From Cyclobacteriaceae bacterium (lineage in GTDB: Bacteria; Bacteroidota; Bacteroidia; Cytophagales; Cyclobacteriaceae): a stretch of DNA of 64,000 bases. The notes below the pieces were generated by a model, which saw nothing but the letters and a program-made list of their open reading frames with translations, had not been told where the DNA came from and ran no database searches. Made by a program: the position numbers and the translations under genes. Below, in pieces: positions 16,783-25,207 of this stretch. The stretch spans positions 124,001-188,000 of the forward strand of contig JANQKF010000033.1 of the NCBI GenBank assembly GCA_028281285.1, written 5' to 3'. How positions within the stretch are numbered: position 1 is the stretch's first letter; the number at the start of each line of letters is the position of its first letter.

Positions 16783-17718
16783 ATGTCTACCTCTTACTCT
16801 GCTGCCGTGGTCCAGTCTGCCCCAGTTTTGTTCAATCTTGAGCAGACTCTGGAAAAAGCCCATGATATGATCAATGATGCCCATAAGGCAGGTGCTAAAC
16901 TTATATTGTTTCCTGAAGCTTTTGTTTCGGTATACCCGAGAGGACTAAGCTTCGGTACTGTGGTAGGTAGTCGTTCTCACGAGGGACGAGACACATTTCT
17001 TCATTATTGGAATTGTGCGATTAGTGAGTATAGTCATGAGGCGGAAAAGCTGGGCGAAATGGCCAAAAGCGCTGGCGCTTTTCTGGCCATAGGAGTTATG
17101 GAGAAGGACGAAGTGTCAGGCACTCTTTATTGTTCGATATTCTATTATGGACCAAATGGTGATTATTTAGGTAAACATCGAAAAATCAAGCCTACTGCAC
17201 AGGAGCGGGTGATTTGGGGCGAGGGAGATGGATCTACGTTGTCCTCTTTTGATACAGATCTTGGCAAGATTGGGGGATTGATATGTTGGGAGAATTACAT
17301 GCCCCAAGCCAGAATGGCGATGTACAATAAAGGGGTTCAGGTCTATTTGGCTCCGACAGCCGATGTACGAGATTCCTGGCAGCATACAATGATTCATACA
17401 GCCCTTGAAGGTAGGTGTTATGTGCTTGGATGTAACCAGTTTGTAACTAAGGATATGTATCCTGCTGATTTCCCTGGAAGTGAGGACTTGAAGAATCAAC
17501 CCGATGTTATGTGTAGAGGAGGAAGTGTTATAATCTCTCCACTAGGGGAGGTTTTGGCTGGTCCTCTATGGGATAAAGAGGGAATACTTACCACTGAAAT
17601 AGACCTGGACGAGGTTGTCAAAAGTAAGCTTGATTTTGACGTGATTGGGCACTATTCTCGCAATGATATCTTTAATCTGGAAGTGAAAGATCAACCAGAA
17701 ATTAAAAGCCATAAGTAA
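16783..17718 (+). CDS. Nitrilase-family carbon-nitrogen hydrolase
   Basis: The Glu-Lys-Cys triad of the nitrilase superfamily is clear: LFPEAFVS (Glu45), GKHRKIKPT (Lys134) and GGLICWENYMP (Cys168). The 311-residue length, the extended 'YPRGLSFGTVVGSRSHEGRD' segment after the Glu and the ERVIWGEGDGS stretch match true nitrilases (branch 1) more than amidases or carbamoylases, so nitrile to acid plus ammonia is the likely reaction. There is no signal peptide, so it acts in the cytoplasm. The M14 peptidase gene follows 58 bp downstream. Confidence 0.9.
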   Translation: MSTSYSAAVVQSAPVLFNLEQTLEKAHDMINDAHKAGAKLILFPEAFVSVYPRGLSFGTVVGSRSHEGRDTFLHYWNCAISEYSHEAEKLGEMAKSAGAFLAIGVMEKDEVSGTLYCSIFYYGPNGDYLGKHRKIKPTAQERVIWGEGDGSTLSSFDTDLGKIGGLICWENYMPQARMAMYNKGVQVYLAPTADVRDSWQHTMIHTALEGRCYVLGCNQFVTKDMYPADFPGSEDLKNQPDVMCRGGSVIISPLGEVLAGPLWDKEGILTTEIDLDEVVKSKLDFDVIGHYSRNDIFNLEVKDQPEIKSHK

Positions 17719-17726
17719 CAAGGCAC

Positions 17727-17748
17727 AAGTTTCAGGTATTTGAAACTT
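17727..17748. repeat. Intergenic dyad inside a CTTG-rich spacer
   Basis: AAGTTTCA (17727-17734) and TGAAACTT (17741-17748) form an 8-bp inverted repeat with a 6-nt loop between the nitrilase stop and the M14 peptidase start. The spacer continues with repeated 'CTTGGAACTTGCAACTTG', giving it a low-complexity look. No T-tract follows, so it is not a standard terminator. Confidence 0.35.
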
Positions 17749-17776
17749 ACATCTTGGAACTTGCAACTTGACAACT

Positions 17777-20341
17777 ATGAAAATCAAAAGCCTCATTACC
17801 ACTGTCGCATTAATCATATGCCACAACGTCTGCACTGCTCAAAACGATTATTTTTTTAAAGAAGGAGAACGATTTGATTCGAGTATTCCAACTCCAGAAG
17901 AGTTTTTGGGGTATCCGATTGGAACCTTGCACACCAGGCATGATGCGATTGTGGCCTATATGAACAAACTGGCGGAAGTATCGGATCGGGCGACAATTCA
18001 AGTGATAGGAGAAACTTATGAGCACCGTAAGCAAGTGGTTCTGACGGTGACCTCTCCGGAAAATCACGATAATCTTGAGCAAATAAGGCAAGAACATATT
18101 CGGGCAATCACCCCTCCGTTAAGTACAGAGGATCTGTCAGATCAAAAGTCAATAGTGCTTTTAGGCTATAACGTTCATGGTAATGAACCGTCAGGTGGAG
18201 AGGCTGCAATGTTAACAGCCTATTATTATGTGGCTGGACAATTCGCTGAAGTAACTGACGCCCTTGATGACGCAGTGATCCTGATAGATCCAAATTTTAA
18301 TCCTGACGGGCGTGATCGCCATAGCACTTGGGCAAACTCCTACAAGGGCAACCCCATGGTTTCCGATCCGATTGATGCCGAACATAATGAGATGTGGCCG
18401 AGAGGTAGAACGAATCACTATTGGTATGATCTTAACAGGGACTGGTTGCCTTTAGCACATGTTGAGAGTCAAAACCGAATTGAGTTCTATCACCAATGGT
18501 ACCCTCACGTGGTTACCGATTTTCACGAAATGGGGACTAATAGCACCTATTTCTTCGAACCGACCAAACCCTTCGGTTCTGAAAATCCTGTAGTTCCACG
18601 AGACAATTACGATGGACTAAATAACCTATTCGCAGGTTATTTTCATGAGGCTCTAGACGAAATTGGGTCTCTGTATTTCACGAAAGAGCAATATGATAAT
18701 AGTTATCCCGGTTATGGATCTACGTATCCTGATATTCATGGAGCACTGGGATTAGTGTTCGAACAGGCAAGCTCACGGGGTCATTTGCAGGATTCCAGAA
18801 TGGGTAAAGTTGCTTTTGCTTTTACCATTAAAAACCATCTCACTTCGAGTCTTGCAACAGTTCGTGCAGCGGCTGCCGAAAGAGAGACTTTAATAAACCA
18901 CCAGCGCAATTATTTCCAAACAGCACTGGAAGAAGGAAATGCAAATTCAATTAAAGGATGGGTTTTTGGAGACGCTTCGGACGAAGGACGTAACAAGGCC
19001 TTTGTTGATCTTATGCTTAGACATCGTATTAAGACCTACGCGTTGAATGATGACATCACTTTGGGAGGGAAGGAGTTCAAAAAAGGGAATGCATTTTATA
19101 TTCCCAATGGGCAGGCGCAATATAGAATGGTCAGGACGATGTTCGAGAAACCCACGACTTTCTATGATAGTGTCTTTTATGATGCATCGTCATGGGTGGC
19201 TGCTCTCAGCTACAATATGCCCCATGAAGAATTCACGGGACGATCAAATCCTGGTGGTGTTGAAATTGAAAATATCGATCAGTTGGGAACGACTTTCAGC
19301 CCTGTTCCGAAATCAGAATATGCTTACTTGATAGAGTGGGATGAATATTATGCACCCAAGGCATTGAACTATATTTTAGAAAAAGGCCTATATGTTAACA
19401 GTGCGTTCAAGAAGTTTTCAATAGAGACCAATGAGGGCGTCAAAAACTTCGGGTATGGAACTTTGATGATACCGGTGCGAAGGCAAGAAGTCAATCCTGA
19501 CCTGGTCTATGCCTATGTGCAAGAAGGCGCTGAGATTGCGGGAATTGGGGTTCAGAGTGTAGAAACAGGGTTTAGTGCGTCTGGGATTGATTTAGGAAGC
19601 GGCAATTTTCAAACAATAAGACCACCAAAGACGCTAATGATCATTGGCGGCAACGTTAGTTCTTATGAGGCAGGAGAGGTATGGCATCTCTTGGATAGCA
19701 AGGTGGGTATGCCTGTGACCAAGGTGATGTCGAATAACATTGGACGAGTGAATTGGTCAAATTACAATACCTTGATTCTTGTTTCAGGTAATTATTCTTC
19801 GCTTGGCGAATCCACAATCAATCGAATCAAACAATGGGTAAGAGAAGGAGGAACAGTAATCACTCTCAGAAACGCTACAAGTTGGGCGATTAGGAGCAAG
19901 TTTGTCAACGAGAAATTCGCTGAAGGAGAAAGTAGAGAAACTCCCGACAGAATGGATTATGTCACTGCCCGTGACTTTAGAGGGTCAAATGCGATAGGGG
20001 GATCCATGTATTCAGCTGATCTGGATATCACTCACCCATTAGGTTTTGGGTATACCAACCGCGATATCTCAGTTTATCGGAATCACTCAATCTTTATGGC
20101 TCCAAGCAGCAATCCGTTTAGCACGGTTGTTCAGTATAAGGAAAATCCGCTTTTGGCAGGTTATATCCATAAAGACAATTTAAAGAGAATAGGAGGGACC
20201 GCTTCCTTGATCGTTAGTGGGATTGGAAGAGGTAACGTAATTATGTTTGCTGACAACCCAAATTTCAGAGGTATGTGGTATGGAACAAATAAATTGTTCT
20301 TGAATGCGCTGTTTCTCGGTGACAAAGCAGGTAGGAGATAA
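17777..20341 (+). CDS. Secreted M14-family zinc carboxypeptidase with C-terminal GATase-like domain
   Basis: The ATG at 17777 (after an in-frame TTG) gives an 854-residue protein with signal peptide ending near CTAQ. Zinc-site residues are GYNVHGNEPSGGE (His and Glu near residues 134/137) and, later, WYPHVVTDFHEMG; a candidate catalytic Glu lies in LVFEQASS. The peptidase part covers roughly residues 35-360. The rest includes a flavodoxin/GATase-like segment (TLMIIGGNVSSYEAGEVW, then GGTVITLRNAT), as in other large Bacteroidota M14 proteins. It probably trims peptides outside the inner membrane. A second protein of the same design starts at 37343. Its stop lies one base from the convergent SRPBCC gene. 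Confidence 0.85.
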   Translation: MKIKSLITTVALIICHNVCTAQNDYFFKEGERFDSSIPTPEEFLGYPIGTLHTRHDAIVAYMNKLAEVSDRATIQVIGETYEHRKQVVLTVTSPENHDNLEQIRQEHIRAITPPLSTEDLSDQKSIVLLGYNVHGNEPSGGEAAMLTAYYYVAGQFAEVTDALDDAVILIDPNFNPDGRDRHSTWANSYKGNPMVSDPIDAEHNEMWPRGRTNHYWYDLNRDWLPLAHVESQNRIEFYHQWYPHVVTDFHEMGTNSTYFFEPTKPFGSENPVVPRDNYDGLNNLFAGYFHEALDEIGSLYFTKEQYDNSYPGYGSTYPDIHGALGLVFEQASSRGHLQDSRMGKVAFAFTIKNHLTSSLATVRAAAAERETLINHQRNYFQTALEEGNANSIKGWVFGDASDEGRNKAFVDLMLRHRIKTYALNDDITLGGKEFKKGNAFYIPNGQAQYRMVRTMFEKPTTFYDSVFYDASSWVAALSYNMPHEEFTGRSNPGGVEIENIDQLGTTFSPVPKSEYAYLIEWDEYYAPKALNYILEKGLYVNSAFKKFSIETNEGVKNFGYGTLMIPVRRQEVNPDLVYAYVQEGAEIAGIGVQSVETGFSASGIDLGSGNFQTIRPPKTLMIIGGNVSSYEAGEVWHLLDSKVGMPVTKVMSNNIGRVNWSNYNTLILVSGNYSSLGESTINRIKQWVREGGTVITLRNATSWAIRSKFVNEKFAEGESRETPDRMDYVTARDFRGSNAIGGSMYSADLDITHPLGFGYTNRDISVYRNHSIFMAPSSNPFSTVVQYKENPLLAGYIHKDNLKRIGGTASLIVSGIGRGNVIMFADNPNFRGMWYGTNKLFLNALFLGDKAGRR

Positions 20342-20342
20342 A

Positions 20343-20726
20343 CTACCCGAAATAATCCTTCATAGGGTCAAAGTAATGTTCTTGCCAACCGCTTTGATAG
20401 TCTGGCTGACCCTCAGGGATATTGGTATGAATCAGAGTTAATTTGCATGAATCATCATTGTCTTGTAGGAAGATTGTGATTTTTGAATCTTCATCTTCAG
20501 AATCAAATTCCGTTGTCCTCCAGGATTGGACAATTTGCTCGTAAGGAACAATTTTAAGATTCAATCCACTGATATAACCATCCCAAGCGGTGAATGAGCC
20601 ACCTGTCTGATCTGAGCAATTAGCTTCGCCTCCCGTCATTGCAGAATGTTGTTCACTATTTAGCCATGCTTCGAAGAGTTCCTTGGCTGAAACTGAGAAA
20701 TTAGCACTGATTTCAAATTGACCCAT
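20343..20726 (-). CDS. SRPBCC / AHSA1-like domain protein
   Basis: The 127-residue cytoplasmic protein has the pattern of the activator-of-Hsp90-ATPase (AHSA1)-like START/SRPBCC fold. It opens with 'ANFSVSAKELFEAWLNSEQH' and continues with a beta-rich middle (GGSFTAWDGYISG, YEQIVQSWRTTEF) and 'LTLIHTNIPEGQ', and ends with a helix (QEHYFDPMKDYFG). These small proteins bind hydrophobic ligands or act as chaperone cofactors; the specific role is unknown. It stands alone. Confidence 0.85.
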   Translation of the reverse strand: MGQFEISANFSVSAKELFEAWLNSEQHSAMTGGEANCSDQTGGSFTAWDGYISGLNLKIVPYEQIVQSWRTTEFDSEDEDSKITIFLQDNDDSCKLTLIHTNIPEGQPDYQSGWQEHYFDPMKDYFG

Positions 20727-20915
20727 AACTAAAAATACGAAAGTATATGGGTGAAGGGTTGTGTTATTACATTTTTCACGAAGAGAAACGAATTCTTAAT
20801 TCAGACATTACCTTGAGATCATACTCAGGAAAAACCCCTTACATGATTTCCGGAAAGTCGTACTAACCACCCGCCCTGGATTTGACATCCTGATAGCTAA
20901 TAATATGAGTACGCT

Positions 20916-22004
20916 CTAAGTCTCTGTATTTAATTCTGACAACAATATTCTCCTCTTTTGAGAAACTAAATCTGCCATCGGGTGTGACGGAGCCAACTCA
21001 GGGTTTTGTACTGAATAAGTTGCTGCTCCTGCCAAAGAATATTGAATTCCGTTTCTTGTCCTGACTACTGGGTTAATCCGCAAAAAGAATCGCCCCGGAG
21101 TAGATATACTGGGAATCACCTCTGTATGGACATTCATAGAAACAGGAGTGAGGTCTTTGTTCAAGCCAAAGAAGGCAATAAGTGGATTTCGGATTCGGCC
21201 TTTCCAGGATTGAATGTCATGAGTTCCACCCAAAACTTCAAAATAAAATGCCTCTTCACCATAAGAAAAGCCTTGTTCAATAAGCAGGCGCTGAAATGGA
21301 ACATAGTAATTCCACTCATCGGTTCCGATATCAAACCAGATTTTTAATCCTTCGTTTTGCGCAGGGTTTTCGTTGAATATACCATAATTTCCGGCCCAGA
21401 ATGATGGAGACAGGCCGGCTGCTATAGAAAAATGTTCATGGTAATGAATAGCGCCCCAGGTAGCGATCAGGCCACCAAGGGAATACCCCATAAAGGCACG
21501 CCCTGACTTGTCCTTGATGGTGCTAAAGTGTTCGTCAATTTTGGGAATGACCTTTTCGACAATAGTCCTGACATAACCTTCACCAAGAGGCTCCAACATT
21601 CCCCAGTTTTCACTCATCCATGCGTCCTCATAGGGTGTATAGTTCATTACCCTGCTGCCGTCACTGTAAATCCCGACTACAATCACTTCTTCAATCAATC
21701 CCGACTGAATCAGGCTATTTAGTTGTTCTTGGAGTTTCCAGTTTCCTTTAAATAGGGATTGGCCATCGTTGAAATAGATTACAGGATATGCTTTTTCTTC
21801 GCTGTAATTTTCGGGAGTGTAAATGTCCATTTCGAAACCGTGGATGATCGTGTTTGTGATTTGCCCGTTTTGCACAAATACGGGCTCGACTACTGACGGT
21901 TCGGGTGGTTCTGGCATGTCATCACTCGACTTTCCTGAACAATTCAGGAGTAGATAGCTTCCTACCACAAATAGTAGCGCGATATTAATTTTCAGAAGTC
22001 TCAT
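20916..22004 (-). CDS. Esterase-family lipoprotein, alpha/beta hydrolase (enterochelin-esterase type)
   Basis: A lipoprotein signal ends in LLNC (Cys22). The domain begins with 'EMDIYTPENYSEEKAYPVIYF' and has the nucleophile elbow GYSLGG (Ser175), an acid in WFDIGTDEWNYY and a His in LGGTHDIQSW. This order matches the D-family putative esterases (enterochelin esterase, feruloyl esterase, diacylglycerol acyltransferase types). The final 80 residues look like an extra beta-rich domain. It acts at the cell surface or in the periplasm; the substrate could be a siderophore or a carbohydrate ester. A terminator hairpin of the upstream permease gene lies just before it. Confidence 0.83.
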   Translation of the reverse strand: MRLLKINIALLFVVGSYLLLNCSGKSSDDMPEPPEPSVVEPVFVQNGQITNTIIHGFEMDIYTPENYSEEKAYPVIYFNDGQSLFKGNWKLQEQLNSLIQSGLIEEVIVVGIYSDGSRVMNYTPYEDAWMSENWGMLEPLGEGYVRTIVEKVIPKIDEHFSTIKDKSGRAFMGYSLGGLIATWGAIHYHEHFSIAAGLSPSFWAGNYGIFNENPAQNEGLKIWFDIGTDEWNYYVPFQRLLIEQGFSYGEEAFYFEVLGGTHDIQSWKGRIRNPLIAFFGLNKDLTPVSMNVHTEVIPSISTPGRFFLRINPVVRTRNGIQYSLAGAATYSVQNPELAPSHPMADLVSQKRRILLSELNTET

Positions 22005-22023
22005 GAACTCGACATGTCAAAAC

Positions 22024-22051
22024 AAAAGTCAAGGTGTAAACCTTGACTTTT
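22024..22051 (-). terminator. Strong hairpin between permease and esterase genes
   Basis: Twelve-base arms AAAAGTCAAGGT (22024-22035) and ACCTTGACTTTT (22040-22051) pair perfectly around GTAA. On the minus strand the hairpin is followed by TTTTGTTTTG, so it terminates the PadR/permease transcript. It sits 20 bp upstream of the esterase start, so it may also lie near that gene's promoter. Confidence 0.75.
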
Positions 22052-22072
22052 GAGATCAAATAGTATCCGAGT

Positions 22073-22114
22073 AATCTGCACTTTGCTGGAATGAACCAGC
22101 ACATAATGCAGATT
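22073..22114. other. Nested inverted repeat in the 3' region of the permease gene
   Basis: Outer arms AATCTGCA (22073-22080) and TGCAGATT (22107-22114) enclose inner arms TGCTGG (22084-22089) and CCAGCA (22096-22101). In RNA from either strand this folds into an extended stem with an internal loop. It follows the permease stop and precedes the terminator; the role is unknown. Confidence 0.5.
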
Positions 22115-22126
22115 TAATGGGCGTGC

Positions 22127-24733
22127 CTAATCGTCTCTTAACGTCTGTGCAGGATTGCTGAATGTTGCCTTCCAGGCTTGAAATCCAATAGTGAGTAAGC
22201 CTACCAATATCATAGTAATAGCGGTAAGAGCAAATATGTCAAAGCCGAAGCTCACGCGATAGGCAAAACCATTCAGCCAGGCACTATTTCCGAGGTAGGC
22301 CAAAGTAAATCCAATGACCATAGCAATTCCAAAAAGCATGATAAAGCCTCGTGAGAGTAAGAGAACAAGTGTTCTGACATTAGCGCCCAGCACTTTTCGT
22401 ATGCTTACCTCCTTCAGACGCGTTTGAATTGAGTAGGCTGCTATGCCTAAAAGCCCCATACCAGCTATGGAAATGCTGAGCACCGCTATAAGTCCCATAA
22501 TGTATAGGATATCATAAAAGAATGCATTGAACTCATCAATTTCACCCTGAAAGGTTTTAAACACAAGCTCGTGATTTGGATCAAAGGCGTCCCAGACTTC
22601 TTCGATTTGAGTGATTTCATTTAAGATATCAAAACCAGAAAGTTTGACTTGTGCATACTCAAAATCCTCGGGCAAATAGCGCAACATCATCGGCTGTATA
22701 TCCATGTACAATATCTGATAATTGTAATCTTTGATGACGCCAATGATCGTCACCTTTTTGTCCTCGTCATCTATGGTAACGAATTGCCCTACTGCGTCAA
22801 TGGGTTGTTCAAAACCCAGCAATTTGGCACCAGTTTCGTTTACGATAATGGTGGTTTCTTCTCCCAACATCTGAGAGAAAACGAAATTGTCTCCCGCAAT
22901 AAGCTCAAGATTCAGGTTATTGATATAGCTTTCATCAACCGCGAAAAAGTTGAAGGAGATGGGCTCATCTTCTATATTTCTTCGGGCTTCAATATCATCC
23001 GACCGACCAGTGTTTGGTATGATACTCGTTCCTGATACCTCTTGAACAAAGGACAGCTTTTGCAATTCCGTCCTTAAGATCTGATAATCCTGCCCTTGTA
23101 GTTGAATATTAATGATATTCTCTTTTGTGTATCCGTAGTCTTTTTCTACCATAAACTTGATTTGCTTATAGACGAGCGTAGAGGAGATAATCAGCACAAT
23201 GGTAATGACGAATTGTGATACTATTAAGGCTTTTCTTAAGCCTACTTTCGAAAGTTTGTTGGTGCCGAGAAGATTCTTCATTGCCTCAATAGGCCTGAAT
23301 GAAGACATATACAAGGCGGGGAATAGCCCAGTGACAAGACCCGTTATTAAGCCGAATAGAAAGAATTGAAAATATGCCTTCGGAGTAATAGTCAGATCCC
23401 AATCCAAGAGTGTGCTCAACTGCAGTCCTTCAAAGGCAGGAATCAAAATTTGCAATAGTCCGATGGCTACAATTATTGAAAGCAGAGAAACCAGAATTGA
23501 TTCTATGATGAACTGAAAAGTCAATTGAAGTTTTCTCGCACCCATCACTTTTCGTACACCGACTTCCTTTGTTCTGGTCAAAGCTCGCGCAGCAGAAAGG
23601 TTAGTATAATTGAAAGCCGCACAAATGATGATGAGAAAGGCCAAAACGCCTAAACCTATTACAAAGAAGTTGGGCATTGAAGCCCCAATTTGATTTCCAT
23701 ACAAAGGGCCCGGAGTAATTTCGGTCATTTTTTGTATTTCGAATTCAATCAAATACTCTGACTGGTCATCGTAATGCTCTTTGGAAAGATCGGCTAGGAT
23801 TGGACTTAAACCTTCCATAGAGACACCATCCTGAAGCGTGAAGTAGATCCAACCTTCAGAAGACCGTTCCCAATCCGTATTGGTCATACCGGTCATGGAG
23901 GTGAGTGATTCAAACTGAAGGTGAGTCTTACCGGGAAACGGCTCCAGTACTCCTGTGACTAAATAACTGACCGAATCATCGATCATCAGTGTTTTTCCGA
24001 CAGGGTTGATTTCACCAAATAGCTTTTCCGAGACGTCATTCCTCAAAACAATGCTTTTCGGTTGTTCAAGACATGTCTCTCGGTTGCCATACCTTAATTC
24101 AAAACTGAACATGTCAAAGAACGACTGTTCGGTATACAAGCCACTTATAAGGATTGCCTTGCCATCCTGCAGCATTTCGCCACCAGGGTTTCTCTTGAAA
24201 CGGACGAGGTGTTCAAAACCGGCAAATTGATCCTCGACATGATCAGCTAAAATTAAAGGGACCGTGGCTAATGGAAGATCCACACTGGAGTTAAGACGCT
24301 CATGAGTAAAGCGATAAATCCTGTCCCGATTCGTTTGGAATCCATCATAGCTGAGTTGGTCGTTGATCATAAGAATGATGACCAGACAAACGGCCATCGA
24401 TACGGATAGGCCAAGAACATTGATTAAGGTAAATGATCTGTTTTTGAGTAGGTTACGAAAACCTACCTTGAAGTAATTGCTAAGCATAGCGATTTGATTA
24501 TTGTTGTAAATATTTGAGTTTCTTGATCTTTTGAGGGTGTGACGGTTCATGAATCGAATCACATCAAACCAGTATCTTCGGTTGGCTCTTTTATGCCCGT
24601 ATCGATCGATATTATCGATATAGCGCTCATACAAATCTCCGGATATGGTTTCGCGAAGAGGCGCGTAGCAATACCAATCGAAAAAACGATCAGCAAGCCT
24701 TGGTGGGTCTTTATAGTGATTCTCCTGATTCAT
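22127..24733 (-). CDS. Giant FtsX/MacB-type ABC transporter permease with N-terminal prefix domain
   Basis: The ATG at 24733 shares one base with the stop of the PadR gene (TAATG) and gives 868 residues, beginning 'MNQENHYKDPPRLADRFFDW'. The first 90 residues are a cytoplasmic prefix domain. A membrane helix (SFTLINVLGLSVSMAVCLVI) and a MacB-like periplasmic domain follow, then three helices with the FtsX motif (LTRTKEVGVRKVMGARK). The whole unit is then repeated, with 'TRLKEVSIRKVLGANVRTLV' near the end. Eight helices in two FtsX blocks are expected. No ATPase gene is adjacent, so a LolD/MacB-like ATPase must come from elsewhere if it moves substrate. Probably repressed by the PadR protein made from the same transcript. 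Confidence 0.88.
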   Translation of the reverse strand: MNQENHYKDPPRLADRFFDWYCYAPLRETISGDLYERYIDNIDRYGHKRANRRYWFDVIRFMNRHTLKRSRNSNIYNNNQIAMLSNYFKVGFRNLLKNRSFTLINVLGLSVSMAVCLVIILMINDQLSYDGFQTNRDRIYRFTHERLNSSVDLPLATVPLILADHVEDQFAGFEHLVRFKRNPGGEMLQDGKAILISGLYTEQSFFDMFSFELRYGNRETCLEQPKSIVLRNDVSEKLFGEINPVGKTLMIDDSVSYLVTGVLEPFPGKTHLQFESLTSMTGMTNTDWERSSEGWIYFTLQDGVSMEGLSPILADLSKEHYDDQSEYLIEFEIQKMTEITPGPLYGNQIGASMPNFFVIGLGVLAFLIIICAAFNYTNLSAARALTRTKEVGVRKVMGARKLQLTFQFIIESILVSLLSIIVAIGLLQILIPAFEGLQLSTLLDWDLTITPKAYFQFFLFGLITGLVTGLFPALYMSSFRPIEAMKNLLGTNKLSKVGLRKALIVSQFVITIVLIISSTLVYKQIKFMVEKDYGYTKENIINIQLQGQDYQILRTELQKLSFVQEVSGTSIIPNTGRSDDIEARRNIEDEPISFNFFAVDESYINNLNLELIAGDNFVFSQMLGEETTIIVNETGAKLLGFEQPIDAVGQFVTIDDEDKKVTIIGVIKDYNYQILYMDIQPMMLRYLPEDFEYAQVKLSGFDILNEITQIEEVWDAFDPNHELVFKTFQGEIDEFNAFFYDILYIMGLIAVLSISIAGMGLLGIAAYSIQTRLKEVSIRKVLGANVRTLVLLLSRGFIMLFGIAMVIGFTLAYLGNSAWLNGFAYRVSFGFDIFALTAITMILVGLLTIGFQAWKATFSNPAQTLRDD

Positions 24734-25065
24734 TAATGACCAAATTCCAGGACGAATTTTGGGATCATATTCCAAATATGATTTCGAGCATCTCGTGCTT
24801 CATGCAGTGCCTTTTTTCCCAGTGCCGTGATTACGAAAATGCGTTTTCTTCGTCCTCTGCGATTGCCTTCAGCATCACCTATATGGGATTCAACAAAGCC
24901 CTTTTCCTCAAGTCGGTAAAGTGCAGTGTGTACGCTTGACATGGTAACCGCGCGTTGGAGTTCTTCTTCAATTGCTTTGGTGATGGAAAGCCCATAGGCT
25001 TCTTCATGTTGTGCTGCAACAAGCAGAAGCACGATTTCTTCAAATTCTCCGAGTTTATTATTCAT
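24733..25065 (-). CDS. PadR-family transcriptional regulator
   Basis: The 110-residue protein is a PadR winged-helix regulator: 'LGEFEEIVLLLVAAQHEEAY' (alpha 1), SITKAIEEELQRAVTMSSVH (recognition region), TALYRLEEKGFVES and a basic wing (GNRRGRRKRIFVIT), with a short C-terminal dimer helix. It is translationally coupled (TAATG) to the permease downstream and probably represses its own transcript through the paired repeats just upstream of its start. A paralogue (34307) shares this arrangement. Confidence 0.9.
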   Translation of the reverse strand: MNNKLGEFEEIVLLLVAAQHEEAYGLSITKAIEEELQRAVTMSSVHTALYRLEEKGFVESHIGDAEGNRRGRRKRIFVITALGKKALHEARDARNHIWNMIPKFVLEFGH

Positions 25066-25068
25066 TTA

Positions 25069-25155
25069 ATTTTACCCTTTTGTAAAACAATTATGGCGTA
25101 ATAAACCGAAGTTTGCAACGCTTCGGTGATTATTTTACCTAATTGTAAAACAATT
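25069..25155. promoter_or_regulatory. Two 24-bp direct repeats with dyads, likely PadR operators
   Basis: Copies at 25069-25092 and 25132-25155 agree at 21 of 24 positions and begin 63 bp apart, six helical turns. Read on the minus strand, each starts AATTGTTTTACAA; the promoter-distal copy is a full dyad, AATTGT-TTT-ACAATT. Between them lies another inverted repeat, ACCGAAG (25105-25111) / CTTCGGT (25121-25127). They precede the PadR start (25065), so autoregulation by looping or cooperative binding is plausible. Confidence 0.6.
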
Positions 25156-25207
25156 GTTTTAGGGTAGACAACCGTAAGCAGGGAAATGTTGCAGGGGAGA
25201 AGAAATT

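Noticed and set aside
17719-17776. Terminator after the nitrilase gene
   Set aside because: The 8-bp dyad has no T-tract and sits in low-complexity spacer, so transcription may continue into the M14 gene.
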